Assembly: GCA_013398275.1 (NCBI GenBank)
Contig: VZSE01000758.1
Location: 62,368-126,367, forward strand
Reading direction: 5' to 3'
Source of the DNA: Promerops cafer
Taxonomy: Eukaryota; Chordata; Aves; Passeriformes; Nectariniidae
Length of the DNA: 64,000 nucleotides
In this document: in pieces, positions 13,601 to 27,429 of the stretch
Layout of the letters: every line of letters begins with the position of its first letter
Numbering within the stretch: position 1 is the stretch's first letter
Program-made: the position numbers and the translations under genes
Notes under the pieces: model-generated
Seen by the model: the letters and a program-made list of their open reading frames with translations, nothing else
What the model was told of the DNA's origin: nothing
The model's database searches: none

Positions 13601-15002
13601 GCCTGGCATCTACAGGAGTGCCCAAAATTAAAAGTAAGTGATTGTGTGATGTGGCAGATGAACATTTGTTGCTGCTTTGTCAGCCAGCCTTTCACATCTG
13701 CAGAAAGCATCAGGAGAGCATCTAACAGCGTGGTGGGTTTTCTGTTTGATGTAATGAACACGTATTGTTCACGGATTCAGCTGTTCCTACTATTTTAATA
13801 CCTGAGCTGACATTTCAAAGTGCTGGGAATGCTGGAGCCACAGATCAATGAGAATCTTAAGCAAGCAATAGTGTTTGCAAAAAGCTCTGTAGCATTTGAT
13901 GGTGTATTTCAAGGTCTCTGAAAAACCAGCTGAGCTGATAAAGGACACCAGACAAAGCCAGAAAGGACTGAGACAGTGGATGAAGTCCTCATTCCAGCAT
14001 TGGAGTCACTCAGCTTATTCCAAAATGTTTCATGACCACAAAAGAAACAGCTCACTTCAGAAGGGGCATTGCTCCAGCACTACATCCAGTATCACAAGAA
14101 CAGACAAATGAAGAGCTGCCAAATGCTGTAGTTGGAAAGGCCTGATGTTGAACTTGGCATGGTTGTGGTAATTATCACCAGGTGGTGCTACTTGGCATTG
14201 ACTTCCCACTTGTTATTTTTACCAGGACCATTATTCAGCTGAGGTGTGACCAGTATTAATTTTGTGGAATGTTAGAGGCCAGAGGAGGGGTTTGCTCTTT
14301 ACACTGCTGCTCCATTAGAGTCTGTGAGCAGGTGTCCTCAGTCACTCCTTGGTGCTGAGAGGACTTCCCCACAAGGTGCACAAGGGAACTTTCAGCTGAT
14401 GGTTTGCACTGCTGCTCACAGAGTACCTCCGGGCCCTCTGACACTGATTTCACCCCAAACCCAACTTGCCAAGCCTTCTGTTGCCTCTGCTGCTCCCAAG
14501 CTGATGGCTAATGCTAACATGGGACATCACTAGTGGCAGCTGGCCACCTTGTGGGTCTCCACTTTTCCAGATGGGAAAGCTGAGTCGCATTTTAACAAGC
14601 AAGGACGTCAGAGGAATTTGGAGATCATTCCAGGAAAGTGTGGGAAAAGAGGCATCCTGCAACCATAAAGCCTCTGTATTTAGTTGTACTTTAAAATGGA
14701 AAATGTTGGTGATTTTGCCATTGCAGAGGTCAAATGGGCTCTGCTCCCGTCTGCTCTGCACAGGTGGCCATGGCCACCTGTCCCATCCCTTCCCTGTGTT
14801 CCCCAGAGGGAGGGACATTGCAGCCCCACTCCTGTCCCAGGGACTGCAGGGTGAGCCCTTCTCTTGGGGGAGGCACAGCCTCTCCCCAGCACACCCTGGC
14901 TGGCAGAGAGGATGAAGGGAGGGAAGCAGCAGTAGCCCCCGAGGCAGCAGCAGCAGAGCCCCTTTCCTCTCTCCAGATCAATGAATGAGGTTGGCATCAT
15001 CT

Positions 15003-15040
15003 TTATTTATTTATTTATTTATTTATTCATTTATTTAGGT
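15003..15040. repeat. (TTTA)n microsatellite
   Basis: About nine tandem TTTA units occur with one interruption (ttca) near 15,028. It is intronic in INF2. Confidence 0.9.
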
Positions 15041-18000
15041 GAGCAGCTCTGCTTTTGTCAGTGTACCTAAGGCATAACTGTTACGCTCCACTCCGTGGGT
15101 TAAATTGTGTTATTTTTAATGAGGTAGCTATCTCCACGTTGCTTCTGTTCTGCTGGTTTCCCCTTTCTGGGAACTGTCTGCTCTTTGCCTGTCCTGCTTT
15201 TCTGGTAAGTCATTGCTGAGCATTGGCTGGAATCAGTGAGCTGATTTTCTGATGGAGGCCCCAGTTGGAAACAGAAGTTCCCTTAGTACACGGCAGCAGC
15301 TTTTTGTGAGCAGTGCTTTTCTTCCCACAGCCTACTGAGAAGTCAAACTGTGGCAAATCCACTCATTCCACCGTCTGGCCCAGATCAAGGTACTTCACCG
15401 AAATAAAAGGATGGCCCCTGCTGCCAAGGGATTTACTTCCAGGAGCGGGTGCAGCCCCTCACGGGCTGGATGTGGCACCCAGGGGCTGCAGGAGGAGAGG
15501 CAAAGCCACACAGCCCTCCCTGGCCCATTCCTTGTGCACTGGCTCATCTCTTCCATCAGCATGGCCATGCTGAGCCCATGCCCTCTGTCCCAGTGGGTCC
15601 CTTGGGGGCACTGGGGGGTTCTGGGGTGCAGCTCTGGGGTTTTGCCCCCCTCGCAGCCCACAGCTGTACACCCTGGGCTGCTGCCTCCGCTGCATCAGCT
15701 GGGTGAGTAAGCCTCCCTCCTGCCCCAGAAACAGCCACAATCTCCTCTGTGTGTTTCTAGCTCAGAAAAGGCTGATTCATTCTCTGAAGCAGATTAATTA
15801 CTTCTGCTATTTAGAAAAGGGGAAGAAAAAAAAAAAAAAGAGAAATCCTTTAGAATTGGTCGGCTTAACTTCCAACTGTGTGCACAATGCAGTGAAGCAA
15901 ATCTGCTCTGAGCCAGAGGAAAAAAGTTCACACGGAGTAAGAAACTGGGGGTTACAATATTTACCTGCCATGTCAGCAGTGGGCTCTGCAATTTAGAAAG
16001 TATTTGTGAATGTGTCTTCTTCTTGACTTATATGACAAATGGTGCAAATGTGAGCCTGCCATGAAGGTGAACTGGGGAACAAATGTTTTTATTCCGATAC
16101 ATTTTATAACTTGTTTCCTTTCTGGTTTGTGTCACGCGATGTGGCAGCCGGCTCCCTGAGTGGCTCTCACCCACAGCCTGGCTGAGCTGCTCCATTTCTC
16201 TCCTGGAAGGCTGCTTTCCAGCCTGCCTGGCTGTGCACACTTGTTTATGCACTGATGGGCTGTAGTTCCCCATTTCAGAACAAGCTGTCCAATATTCATG
16301 AGTTATTTTATATTTACCCAGTCCTGAGACTTCTTTTATAAGCCTGGGGATAAATTCTGGGTTTTGTTGTTTCCATTACTGGAAATGGACTGAACCTCCA
16401 CAAACATTACCAAGCCTTAAACAAGGCCTCTATTTATCTAGAAAGGAAGGGAAAGGACTAACACAAAGCTAAATTGATTTACAAGCCTGTAATTCCCAAA
16501 CCCCTGTTCTGATAACACTTGTAAGAAAGCAAGCCATATGTGTAGAGATGAATCACTTATTATATTCTAATATTCATTGTATATTAACTTATCAGACAAA
16601 TATAGTAATTTTCCTCTTGAAGATTAATGACAGCCACATGCTCAGCTGGCATAAAGCACTGCAACTCTTCGGACTATGCAAACCTGAGGATATGATTGAA
16701 CAACTGATTTATTTGCAAAGAACAAAAGAGTTTCTAAAATGATAAGGAAGAACTGAAAAAGGTTTTCAGTTGTGATAAGTGATAATCATAAGATATCCTG
16801 CATGTATAGTAAGGTCATTTTGACGAAGCATGAGACCTTTCTCATGATTCCCACTTGGTTGGGCCATACTAAAATCTCTTCACATTAATATGAAGACTGA
16901 GCTGGAGCTAGAAAGTTAGTACCTAGGATGACAATTTTAGGTCCTCTCAAAACAGCTGGAAAGAGTACTGTAGCAAAATGAAAGGTTAAGCCCGTTAATG
17001 TTTTAGGATTGCTGCATTATAAAATAGGCTCTTCAAACTTTTTTACCCAGCAGTAGAGAAAATACTCTGAAGGCATCTTTGGAGTGGATTAATGTTGAAA
17101 TCATGCTAAGCCAGCCTTCTTCAAGCATTTATTTTAAATGGCTCAAATGCTTTACTTGTTGAATTAGCAGCTGAGCAGGTTCTCTGGTTACCCTTGGTAA
17201 TGTTCACGTTCACACAAGCGCGCAGGAAAGAGCCTGGCAGTGTCTGGGGCTGTTCTCCTTAACGTGTGCAGTACGAGCTTCGCCCATGCCATTAGGAATC
17301 CTGGTCAATATGGCTGTGGTCAGCCTTATCTGAACAGAAACACTCAGGATGTTTGTCTTTGGGCTGTTCACCAGATGAGATGCCAGCCCCTGTGATTCAG
17401 CAGCAGCTGAATGGACAAGCTGATCTCGATGGAAGGGAATCGCATTTGCACCCTGTTTGGAGAACAGCTGGAAAAACACTTCCCCCTTCTGTACCATCCT
17501 GGTGTCTTGGTAGCTTTGTTCAGAAGGGAGGTCTGTAAATATGGGTCTGGGTAGTTCTTTGGCTTAGTGATGCCCTCAACCCTTCCCCTGTGGACCTTCA
17601 GCATCAAACTGGTTTCTAGGGAAGAGCTGCTGCCTGCCTGAAGATCTTCACCCTTGTGCAGGTGAGGAGGGTTTGTGCTTGCGCTGGAAAGATACAGCTA
17701 AACCCTGGACAGGACCTGCCTGCCTCTCTCCCTCTGGGGCAGGGCTCAGAAGGTCTTTTTTCTGTAATTACATCTTCTTGCTGCTGCAGCACCAGCATGC
17801 GAACCAGGGAGCAGAGTTCAGCTGCCATGGCACCTTCATCCTGGCAATGCCTGAGCAGTTCCCCTGCAGCCTTAGCACTGTATGTATGCAGGATAAAGAA
17901 ACAATAAATATTAGGCTGCTCACCTATGCTTAGGAGCACATACATCCTTTAGAAACCTGCACACGGGTCTGTGCTCTCGGCAGAACCGCTGGTGCAGTTT

Positions 18001-21000
18001 GGGGTTTTGGCAGAGATTTTTGTCAACACCTTTCCAAATTAAGCTCCATGTTCCTCACAGTTTGTGGTTTAATCTCCTCAGGTGGAAGCACCCTCCCCAA
18101 AACAGGGTGTTCCTTCTTGCAGAAGCTTCCTACCAAAAGAACTGCAGAGCAAATATTATGGATGTTTTAAGCAGATCAACCCAATTAGATACGAAGTTCC
18201 CAGAAATATGCTACTGGCAGTAGCAGAGTCCTTTATTTTTGTTATCTGAAGTATCCATCAGATTAAGACTGCTTCAGAAGGCTTTTGTTTTCTCCTTTTA
18301 ACATCCTCTAAAGTGAATGCATTCAGCTGCAAAGCAATCAGAGAGCTGGTCTGTGAAGAGAGCTGGAGGGATGTCAGTCTTCAAGGAGAGTAGAGAAATT
18401 CAGTAAGAGCCAGCAGCAGTCAGCTCTGCAGCTCCTGTCTTGCTCCTGTGGTTTCCTGAGGATGCTCAGATGTCTCTGCTCCCCACGAGGGAGCAAACTG
18501 GCTGCTGTCACTGTGCTGTCCCAATAACTGGGAAGGTCATCATTAGTTCACCCCATTCACATCCCAGTAGCTCTTCTGGCATTTTCTGCTGCCCCCAATG
18601 CATAAGGTCATGGTTTAAAGGCCAGATGCCTTGTGAGCAGGGGCAGGATTTGACTCTTCCCATAAGTTTTACTTTGCTCTCCCTCTAAATTTGTATGTCT
18701 TCACCCATGCCTAATTCCCCTTCAGTGCCATTTCAGCACTTTGTTTGACACTGGTCCTTCTGCTTACTTAACTCAGAATTCAGTTCTCAGATGAACAGAG
18801 AAATTGAATTATCCAAGTTTATTTCCCTGATTCTTCCCCTGTAGATGTGTAGTTGTTATCACTGGCCCCATAGGTGCCAGAATACCCAACAAAACCCATC
18901 ATGGAGATGCAGAGGTGCAATATTCACCTCAGATTCTTGAATACTGTCTGTGCTGATGTTTAGTGATTCAGAAGGGAGTGATACGAGGCATTTTGAGCAG
19001 GATCATCTAGAAAGAGCCATTGCAGCAGACCTCTGGCTGGCACAGGTCTCTCTGCCAGCCCAAAATGAGCTGGGTGTCCCCTTTCCAAAACCCTTGACAT
19101 GACTTCCTTGAAAAGACACTGGCGTGGGAATAAATTTGTCACAGAAACATAGAGCAGCGAGAAGGCACTGATTGCTGTAATTAGGAATAATCCAATTCCT
19201 AAAGGCAAATGGGTTGTATTTATGTTTGTGTAATTGGATTCCTGAATTTTGTGGACCGGCCATGTGGGCAGTGAAGCCATTGCACTGTGATTCAGAGGCA
19301 GCAGAGTGATATTCAAGAAGTAGAGGGTCTCAGCTATAATCTACCTAACATGGAACTAAACTCTTCGTTCTTGATGTAATCTATTTGATTTTGGTGTAGT
19401 TATTATTCAGAGGACCACCAAGTCATCTGCTAGAAAATTGGGGTAAAATTGGGCTGATTTGCTGGGGGAAAACCATTTAGCTCTCTCTCTGAGCAACTTG
19501 AAAGTTCATGTCCATGTGGCCTGCAGAGGCACAGTGCAGCCTGAGAGCTGGTTTTCCTGCTTTTCAGCCCAATTTCTCTGCTTCTGCTTTTTTGCTTTTG
19601 GTTTTTTGGGGTTTTTCTGTGGGGTTTTGTTGGATGGGGTTTTTTTCATGTCGGAAATGATGGAACCTTTATAGAAGGAGAAACATTTCTGGAATTTCTT
19701 GGATCCGGGCTTCAGATGAAACCTGATGGGACCTGATTGATAACCTTTTACATTGCTTCCATGGTTTTCAAGGACAGGAATTTGCACCGTCACAATCCTT
19801 TCTTTGCAGGATTTTTTTTTCTCCTAAATTTTATTTTTTCCCCTAAAACCTGCTGTGAGCCTGGTCCTGCTCCCAAGAACCAGATTAGCGACTAATCTTT
19901 TGAGGACTTAGGGATTACACTTCAGGAGTGCATGAAATGTAAAGGGACATTCATTTGCTGTTGTAAAACCCATCCTGAATTAACAGTAGTCTTGGGTTGT
20001 ATGGACACACCCCCAGAGTGTTTCCTATGGCAGGATGGGGAATAATGCAGACTCATTTCCCTGGACATTACATTGTTATGGTGAAACTGTTTTAATTAGA
20101 AAGCACATGGGCAGTTTAATCTCTTAAAGGCCAACTGAATTTGGACCAAAGGGCAGACAGATTAGTGTATTTCTAGTAGTGGTGGAGTCGTGCTCGTGTA
20201 CACAAGGGTTGAGTTTCCCACCTAAGGCAGGAAGACTCTTGATGTGGGTTCCAACTTCTGTTCTGGGAGGTTCAGTTCAGGGTAGAACCTTGCAGAGTAA
20301 GAAACAAACATTTGAAGCCTAACTGCTACCCCTGAGCCAGGCAGGAGGCCTATGCTGAAATGGGCCATGTTGAAATATTCACAATTTAATAATGACAGGG
20401 TTTCAGTTAACACCTCCCGAGAGACTGAGTGGATGCATTTTGCAGCTGTGGCTCACAAACTAGTTTTCACATTAAATATCAACCAGAAAGGCACAGAGAT
20501 GTTTTCTGTAAAAAAGAGCTTTTAATGTCTTCAGAGCCTGCTCAGCCCATAAAAACTGGGCTGGACTGAAGCCCAGCAGGACCTTAGTGGTGCCCGATGA
20601 GAGCAGAATTCTTGTCATCGAGCCCCTGTCCAGAGGACACTGCCTGAGCTCCCAGCCTTTGCTCTGTGGCCCCTCTCCTAGGGTGGGCAGCCTTGGGTTA
20701 CAAATCCTCAATATTTGAAGCTGTCCTGGTTCTTCCAGAATTTCAAAGACCCCTGAGGTCTTGCACTATTTAAAGCTCTGATGCCACAAAGCCGGAAAAC
20801 CCAGCGCAGCTTATGCAAGATGCAAGGGGCTGTCCCCACCCGTGCCCACACTCCCCATCCCACCACCCTGACCACCCTGCATCCTCTTTTTTCCTTCTCT
20901 TTGTTTTTCCTTTCCTTTGCCAGATCATTACCCTGCTTTGGTCATTTCCCTGCTTTGAGTCACCCCATGCCAGGAGTGCTTTTTCATATTGGCAGACAGA

Positions 21001-22344
21001 CATGGAGTGGGGGCAAGGCTCCCACCTTCCCAGCCCAGGGGAAGTGACACCAGCACAGGCACCAGCACAGGGTGAATGAGGATGACAAATGACATGCAAA
21101 TGCCTTCCCTGGAGGCTACAGAAAAGTCACTTCCTTGCACCTTTCCGAAGAGTGGTATTTGCATACTATCAGACACTGACATCCTGTTGAACTTTCTTAG
21201 AGTGTGCAAACCGTAGAGACACTCGTTTGGGGATTTACGCTGTGTTGACTGAAGGTTGCTTGGCAGAGAGAAGGAGAAAAGGAGCTGGCTGGGCAAGGGA
21301 GGGCTCACACTACTGGTTGAGAAGTATCCTTCCATGTGGGAGAGACAAGGGAATCATTTGGCTTCAGCTCTGAGGTAGGAATTCTTCCCTCTGACAGTTC
21401 TCCTTGTCCTCTTGGCGTCGTGGGGAGATTTTTAAAAACATCAACAACAACAAAAAAAAGGCAATAAAAGGGTTTTGGCTCTCATATCTGCTTGTGTGAC
21501 AGCTTCCCACAGAGCAGAAGCCAGGAGTCTTAGAAAGTTACCACTGCACTGTCCATGTTGCTGGGTAACAGCTTCTGCTCCTCACATGACCCCAAATGAT
21601 AATAATAAATTGCATCCCAAATGCTGAATGGTGCTGGAATCGCTGGCAGATGGAGGTGCTGCCTGTGCCTGGGTGTGTGGGCACTGGAGCAGGGGAGTCT
21701 CCAGACCCACCTTGCTCCCATCAGAGTTTTCATGGGATCTGGAGCCGAGTCCTGTTCCTTTCTGGCTGGAGTCAGGATGCCCCTCTGGCTCCCATGGGCC
21801 TGCTGGCAACACCAGTGGGGAAGGACCGGGGTGAAGCACTGGTGGCCCCATTTGGTGCAGCACAGCTGGGGGCTGGCACCCTCTGCATGGGGCCAGTGCT
21901 GGCCACCACCTCACATCCCTCCAGCGTGGAATCTGCTGTGCCTGCCAAGGTAGCATGTGAGGGATTCCATGGTGGGTGCTCATACCCACCACGGAAAGCT
22001 TCTGATACTGGTTTGTCTGACTTGGCACTCACACACATAAGCCAGTTTCTCCCCAGGGGCAGTGGCCATTACAGAAACAAAATCTGACAGCTGCACCAGC
22101 CTGGTTTAAACCTGGCTCACCTCATTAAGGGAAGTGATTATTAGAGTGTGTTCACACTTACAGTAACAAAGAGTGGTTTCAAATGCTCGTGGAGCATCTC
22201 ATATAAATAAGGGTTTAGAGGCCACTGAAGATCCTGACATAAACATCCTTGAGCATCTCACTTGAGCTTGATTTGTTTGTGGTCCAGTAGCAGCCCAATG
22301 AGAAATTTGTTTATTTACTGAGGAAGAAGGCACACATGATTTTC

Positions 22345-22367
22345 TTTTTTTTTTTTTTTTTTTTTTT
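22345..22367. repeat. Poly-T run
   Basis: An uninterrupted run of 23 T. I see no retroposed gene next to it, so it is treated as a simple repeat. Confidence 0.9.
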
Positions 22368-24374
22368 GGTGGGGTTAAACCTGGTGTAACTCCACTGCTA
22401 CTAATACATATTGAATGGACACATTTACCAATTTTGTGAGACATCACACAATACTGTAGTTTGTATTTGCCCAGGAGAGAAAAGCTGTGCTGGCACACAC
22501 CATCCTGATTGTGGTGAATGGGACTGAATCAGAACAATATGTTTTTCCTTTATTTGTGAAAGAATAAGCTGGCAAAACAGATATGAGTTTATATCAGTAT
22601 GGCCACTCTTTGTCTATGCACTGAAGTCCTTTTCTGGGAATTTGCTCCCAGCAGAAGCCATTGCCAGCCCTGTGCCAGGCCCAGTCAGAGTGTGGATGGC
22701 ACAGTTCCTGCCCACCAGCTGCAGCAGGGTGTGTGTCCTTGCTCCCCCATTTCCTAAAGACAAAATATTCCCCATAATGGTTTGCAGCACTGCTGAGGCC
22801 ACAGCCGACCTGGGCTGTGTTGTGAGAGCTCCTGTAGGCTGTGCCAGAGCAAAGCACAGCGTGCCAGAGAGCTCATGAACTTCTTCAGTACTGAAGAGCA
22901 GGAGTGGGCACTCATTCCAAAACATTTTCATTTTTTGATCACAAATCACACATTCTGGCCTCTGATACAGGTGATCTACAGAATATGTAGATCTAAAGAC
23001 TGCTGAGGCTGCTGGCCATGGCAGCAGAAGGACGGAGCAGCACTTGGTTTGCACGCTGGGGCAAGGTCTGTTGTGCAAACCATGCCTTTGGTTTGCTTGC
23101 CTGAATCTCCCACCATGCCCTTATCCTCAGCTGCCCTGGGAGGCTGAGAATGCTGCTGGTTCCTACAGACACTGATGGGCCCACACCAAGGGGCTGGTGT
23201 CTAAAACCAATCAGGTTTGTGTCTGATGTGTCAACCCAGATCAGGTTGGTGTCTAAAATAGAAATCTGTGGTTTCCCCCAGCTCGTCTTGGTGCACGGGA
23301 GGATGGTTTGTTGGCCTTTATGTAGGTGAGCTCTTCCAACACTGCATAGGAAAACAGCAGCACAAATGAAAGCAAAAGGAGAGGTGAAGGAAACACATCA
23401 CACTTCCAGAAGTGATTTTGGAAAGCACAAAGCCAGGATGTTGTTTCTTTTTAGGGACTGAGTAATCTGACATGTTGCAAAATACAAAGGCTTGGCATAG
23501 TCCCAGCAGCAGAGGGAAAACTGGAACTACCCAGAAGCAAAACCTGTCATTAGCAGCCAGCTAGGCAGAACAGGCTCCTGAGTGCCAGGAGCAGGCATGG
23601 AAGGGAGGGGGGACCAAGCAGCATAAAGGAGCTTTTCACACCCTGGCAGCCTTGTGGAGGGGAGCAGAGGGCTGTGAGGGCAGCATGTGGGATTGGGATG
23701 CTCCCAGAATTCTTCAAAGGGCAGCAAGGAGCTGCTGTTCCCCTTCACACACACCAGCCCCAAAGTCCCATTCTTCTGCATAGGCAGTGGGTCTGCTCCC
23801 CAAAAAATCAGAATAGTTTTGACCCGCAGTTTTTCTCCCTTCCATTTTCACTCAATTATACTTAGCTGCCCTGAGAAATCTCTTTTTACATGTCCTCCCC
23901 AGTCCTTGCTGTGATCCATATCATCCTGGAGGCATGTAATAATTTAGACTGAAAGCTGTGCTGTGCAGCTCTGTTCTCCACAGCTTCACAGGATGGAGGA
24001 AGTATTGATGTGCCCTGATTTATCTCCCACAGATGTCATCTCCCTAGGAGTGGACTTGAAGGACAGAGAGGCACAGAAAACTGAATCTGGGAAGTGCCTG
24101 ATTTAGAAAGAAAGGAGGAGGAAATTTTACAGACCAGGTTGGGTGGATGCAGGGAACTTATAACTTTGCAAACCCACTGATCCAAGGAGTTCACACCATG
24201 AATTGTGATGTTGCTGTTGCCACGTGCAAGAACACAAGCCCTCAGGATACCTTTATGTTTCCCAAAGGAATCTCCTAAATTTAAGAGTACTTTTACATTG
24301 ATGCTGCTTTAGACCTTATAGCAACCTTCCAGTATCTGAAGTGGGCCTACAGGGAAGCCAGAGAGAATCCATCA

Positions 24375-24625
24375 GGAACTCTAGTGATAGGACAAGGGGT
24401 AATGGGCACAGATTGAAAGAGGGGGAGATTTTTTACTATGAGGGTAGCTAGACACTGTCAGAGGTTGCCCAGGGAGGTTGTGGATGCCACAACCCTGGCA
24501 TCCAAGCCAGACTGGGTGGGGCTTTGAGCAACCTCGTCTGGTGGGAGATGTCCCTGCCCATGGTAGGGGGGATGGAACTAGATGATCTTTAGGGTCCATT
24601 CTAACCCCTTAACATTCTGTGATTC
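24375..24625 (+). mobile_element. CR1 LINE 3' fragment
   Basis: The stretch follows the CR1 3' region in order: 'gtgataggacaaggggtaat', 'cagaggttgcccagggaggt', 'tggatgccacaaccctggca', 'gaactagatgatctttaggg' and a terminal 'aacattctgtgattc'. It sits in INF2 intron 1 and is followed after about 35 bases by a second CR1 tail of a different type. Confidence 0.9.
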
Positions 24626-24659
24626 CCCATCAGGGCTAACCAGCCTCTGAGGGTGAGAA

Positions 24660-24802
24660 GATGAGGAGAGGATTGCATTTAAAATATGTCGATGTGGCAC
24701 CTGGGGACATGGTTTAGTGGTGGACTTGGCAGTGCTGGGTTAATGATTGGACTCAATGATCTTAAAAGTCTTTAATCTAACCTAAAGTATTCTATGATTC
24801 TT
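24660..24802 (+). mobile_element. CR1 LINE 3' tail (second subtype)
   Basis: This contains 'gtcgatgtggcacctgggga', 'catggtttagtggtggactt', 'ggactcaatgatcttaaaag' and ends 'attctatgattct'. It resembles the tail at 9.2-9.4 kb more than its immediate neighbour, so the two adjacent copies are probably independent insertions of different CR1 subfamilies. Confidence 0.85.
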
Positions 24803-27287
24803 TGCTGTGGCTGTGAGTGTCCCCACAGCAGCAAGCACACACACACAGTCAGGTTGTGTCCAAGGGAGCAGCACCCAGCCCCAGTGCTGAGCAGGCAGAG
24901 CGTGGGTGCTGCAGGCATGGTCAGACACAGGGTCTGGGGACATTGGTTCCACCATCACAGCCCCCTCTCTGCCCTGGGAAACAAAAAGCAAAGCTCCCCG
25001 TGGCCTTGTGCTAGCAAGAGGTGAGGTGTATTCAGCTGTCCTGCCTGGTGTTGTCAGGGCACTTTCCTTCCCTCAGCCAACATAGTCTAAGTAGCCTCTG
25101 TGAGCCAGCCAGGTAGATGTGTTCCATTTCAATCCTTGTCTGTCTCACTCTGCTGAGGTCATTTACCTGCTAACATGCTCCTGTGGTCAGAGATAAAAGG
25201 CAAAACCTGCAGCCCTTTAAGGATGTATCCAAACATCTTTGCAACACTTTGCTTCATGGAAAATATGGAAAGATGTTGCATTCACAATATATCACTCATA
25301 TCTGTGTTTGTAAACAGATTTATCACACCATCTGCAAAGCCATCTCCTCCATATGCATTTCTTTTTCATTTATATAGTACAGCTCCTGTTCATTTTATTC
25401 CCTTTTTACAATTAGATACATTAGCTACCTTTATCCTTTCCTACAAAAAGAGTGCACTCTCTGTGGAGAAGAATATTTAATCAATCCAATTTGTTCATTT
25501 TAGTGCATAAAAACACAAGCCAGGACTGTTTGGAGAGGTGCTGCCCGGTTCTGTTTCTCATCTCTTCACATCTGTGCAGAGCAGGTGGGAGGGAAGGATA
25601 ATTCAGAACAAATCTGCTGGTAAACAGGATGCTCTCTCAGTATTTCCTGTCTCCTGTTGCACTGGTGGAGCTTAATTTTCAGGAATCAGCTAAGCCCGAG
25701 GTCAATAATGCAGTTGTAATTTCTCTAACTTGCTGTAGCTGATAGAATATAACACAAATATAATATAATGAGGCATTCATACATCTGGGAGCAAAAAGTC
25801 AGCCTGCTTTGTTATCTGGCTGGATGAGAAGTGTTTAGTCATGTTCAAATGAAAAAAGTGATTTGCTGAGTATAAAAAGAAGTCACACAAGAGAAGGGGA
25901 GCTTGCAGTTGGCAGCCACTTCTGCAGCCCCACGGGCTGACCAACACCCAGGTCAGATGGTCCTCAGCACTGCCCTACACTGAAGGTCCAGCTTGACCCC
26001 AGCACTGGAGAGGGATGGCTGGGCTCCATGCACAGTGTGGAGGAGAATTTGACTGCAGGTGGACCTCTCCAGCCCCATGACTGTAGATTTGCAGTCACCA
26101 TGACTGGTGAGAGGTGTAGGATGCTGCCCCATCCCCAGGACTGTGAACCTGGGGCAGGAAACTTTTGCTTCTCTCCCTCCAGTGAGGAAGGATTTCTCTT
26201 CTCCTTTGCATCAAGCCTAACCCAAATTCCTGGGCTTGAATACAGGGGAGGGACTGGGGTTGACTAATCCCAAAAAGAATTTTACCCGGAGTGAGTAAGG
26301 GCCCTGGGCTGCAGGGAGTGATGACAAATCTTGGAAACTCAAGCCTGTGCTTTGGCAGAGAGGTTTGTTTGGGGATGGGTTGGGTTGGTTTTTTTATGGT
26401 CCTTTTTATCACTTTTCAGCTGTACAGTGTGTTCTCAGATGGTATATTTGCCACCTCATGTTTTTGGATCGTGACCATCATTTTTTCAGCTAACAGAACA
26501 GGGAGCAACTGGGTGCTTGGCCAGCTTCTTTCTCACTGAAGCAAAAGAAAACTCTGCAAGAGAGTTTCTCCAGAGCTCTCTAAATGGATTTTCTGTCACC
26601 ATAGCCTGCTAACTCTTCCACCCCTCTGACCTCTCAACTCAGACTTTGATGCTGTGAGCTGTCAGAAAGTCCCACCATCACATTTTCTCGGGGAAATTTT
26701 TCCAAGTGTCCTACCCCATCACACTTTGTGTCTTTCCAAGAAGTATATTTAGGCCTATAATATCATGCCTATCACTAATCAGTGAGCAAATCTTTTGGCT
26801 GTATATTTGCCAAGGGGAGATTGCCAGAATGACTCTTTGGGTAAAACAGAAGCCGTGCAGCTCTGCTGCGGGGAAGGAGCCAGGACTTTTCTCAGTGGCA
26901 CAGTCCCCAGGAAAAGGCAGGCTTTAAAATGAGATTTTTTTTTTCCAAGCAGTGTAAAGGGTCCATCCTTTATCTTGCCTTTCTGGAAAAAAACTTTCCA
27001 GAGATTAGTTAGTTTAGATTTTTCAAGCATTCTCTCTAGTCACTGCTGGGCTAGAAAGCCTTGTGCTCGAGTTGGGAAGGGAAAATAAGAGTCCTCCATA
27101 ATCCCTTCAGTCCCTGAAGTGCTGAGTTTTGGGGCCAGTTGGCCCCAGGTTATTTTGAGCTCTTTGCAGGCTCAGCAGCCCAGGGGAACAGAAGTACTGG
27201 TGGTATGGCAGGACAGGGAGATAGCATCAGTTTTTGTGGGGCAAACTGTCATCTATGGGAGTAATTCAGCTTTAAAACAGAATCAGA

Positions 27288-27429
27288 TTCACAGAATAGT
27301 GTGAGTTGGAAGGGACCCACAAGGATCATCAAATCCAACTCTTAAGTGAACGGCCCATATGGAGATCAAATCCACAACCTTGGCATTATTAGCACAGTGC
27401 TCTGACCAACCCAGCTAATCTCAGTGGCC
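27288..27429 (-). mobile_element. tRNA-Ile-derived SINE with CR1 tail (TguSINE1-like)
   Basis: Read on the minus strand, the element starts with a tRNA-Ile-like head: TAGCTGGGTTGG resembles the A box, GTGCTAATAATGCCAAGG matches the tRNA-Ile anticodon region, and a degenerate B box GGATTTGATCT follows. It then continues into a CR1 3' tail (GATGATCCTTGTGGGTCC, ending ATTCTGTGAAT). A tRNA-Ile head on a CR1-X tail is the structure known for TguSINE1 of passerine birds. It is not a functional tRNA: the acceptor stem is incomplete and the B box is mutated. Confidence 0.85.

Noticed and set aside
14450..15000. Cluster of 80-134-residue frames on both strands
   Set aside because: Mutually overlapping, low-complexity, inside INF2 intron 1, with no homology.
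27346..27429. A genuine tRNA-Ile gene
   Set aside because: The acceptor stem is incomplete, the B box is mutated and the sequence runs straight into a CR1 tail, so it is the head of a SINE.
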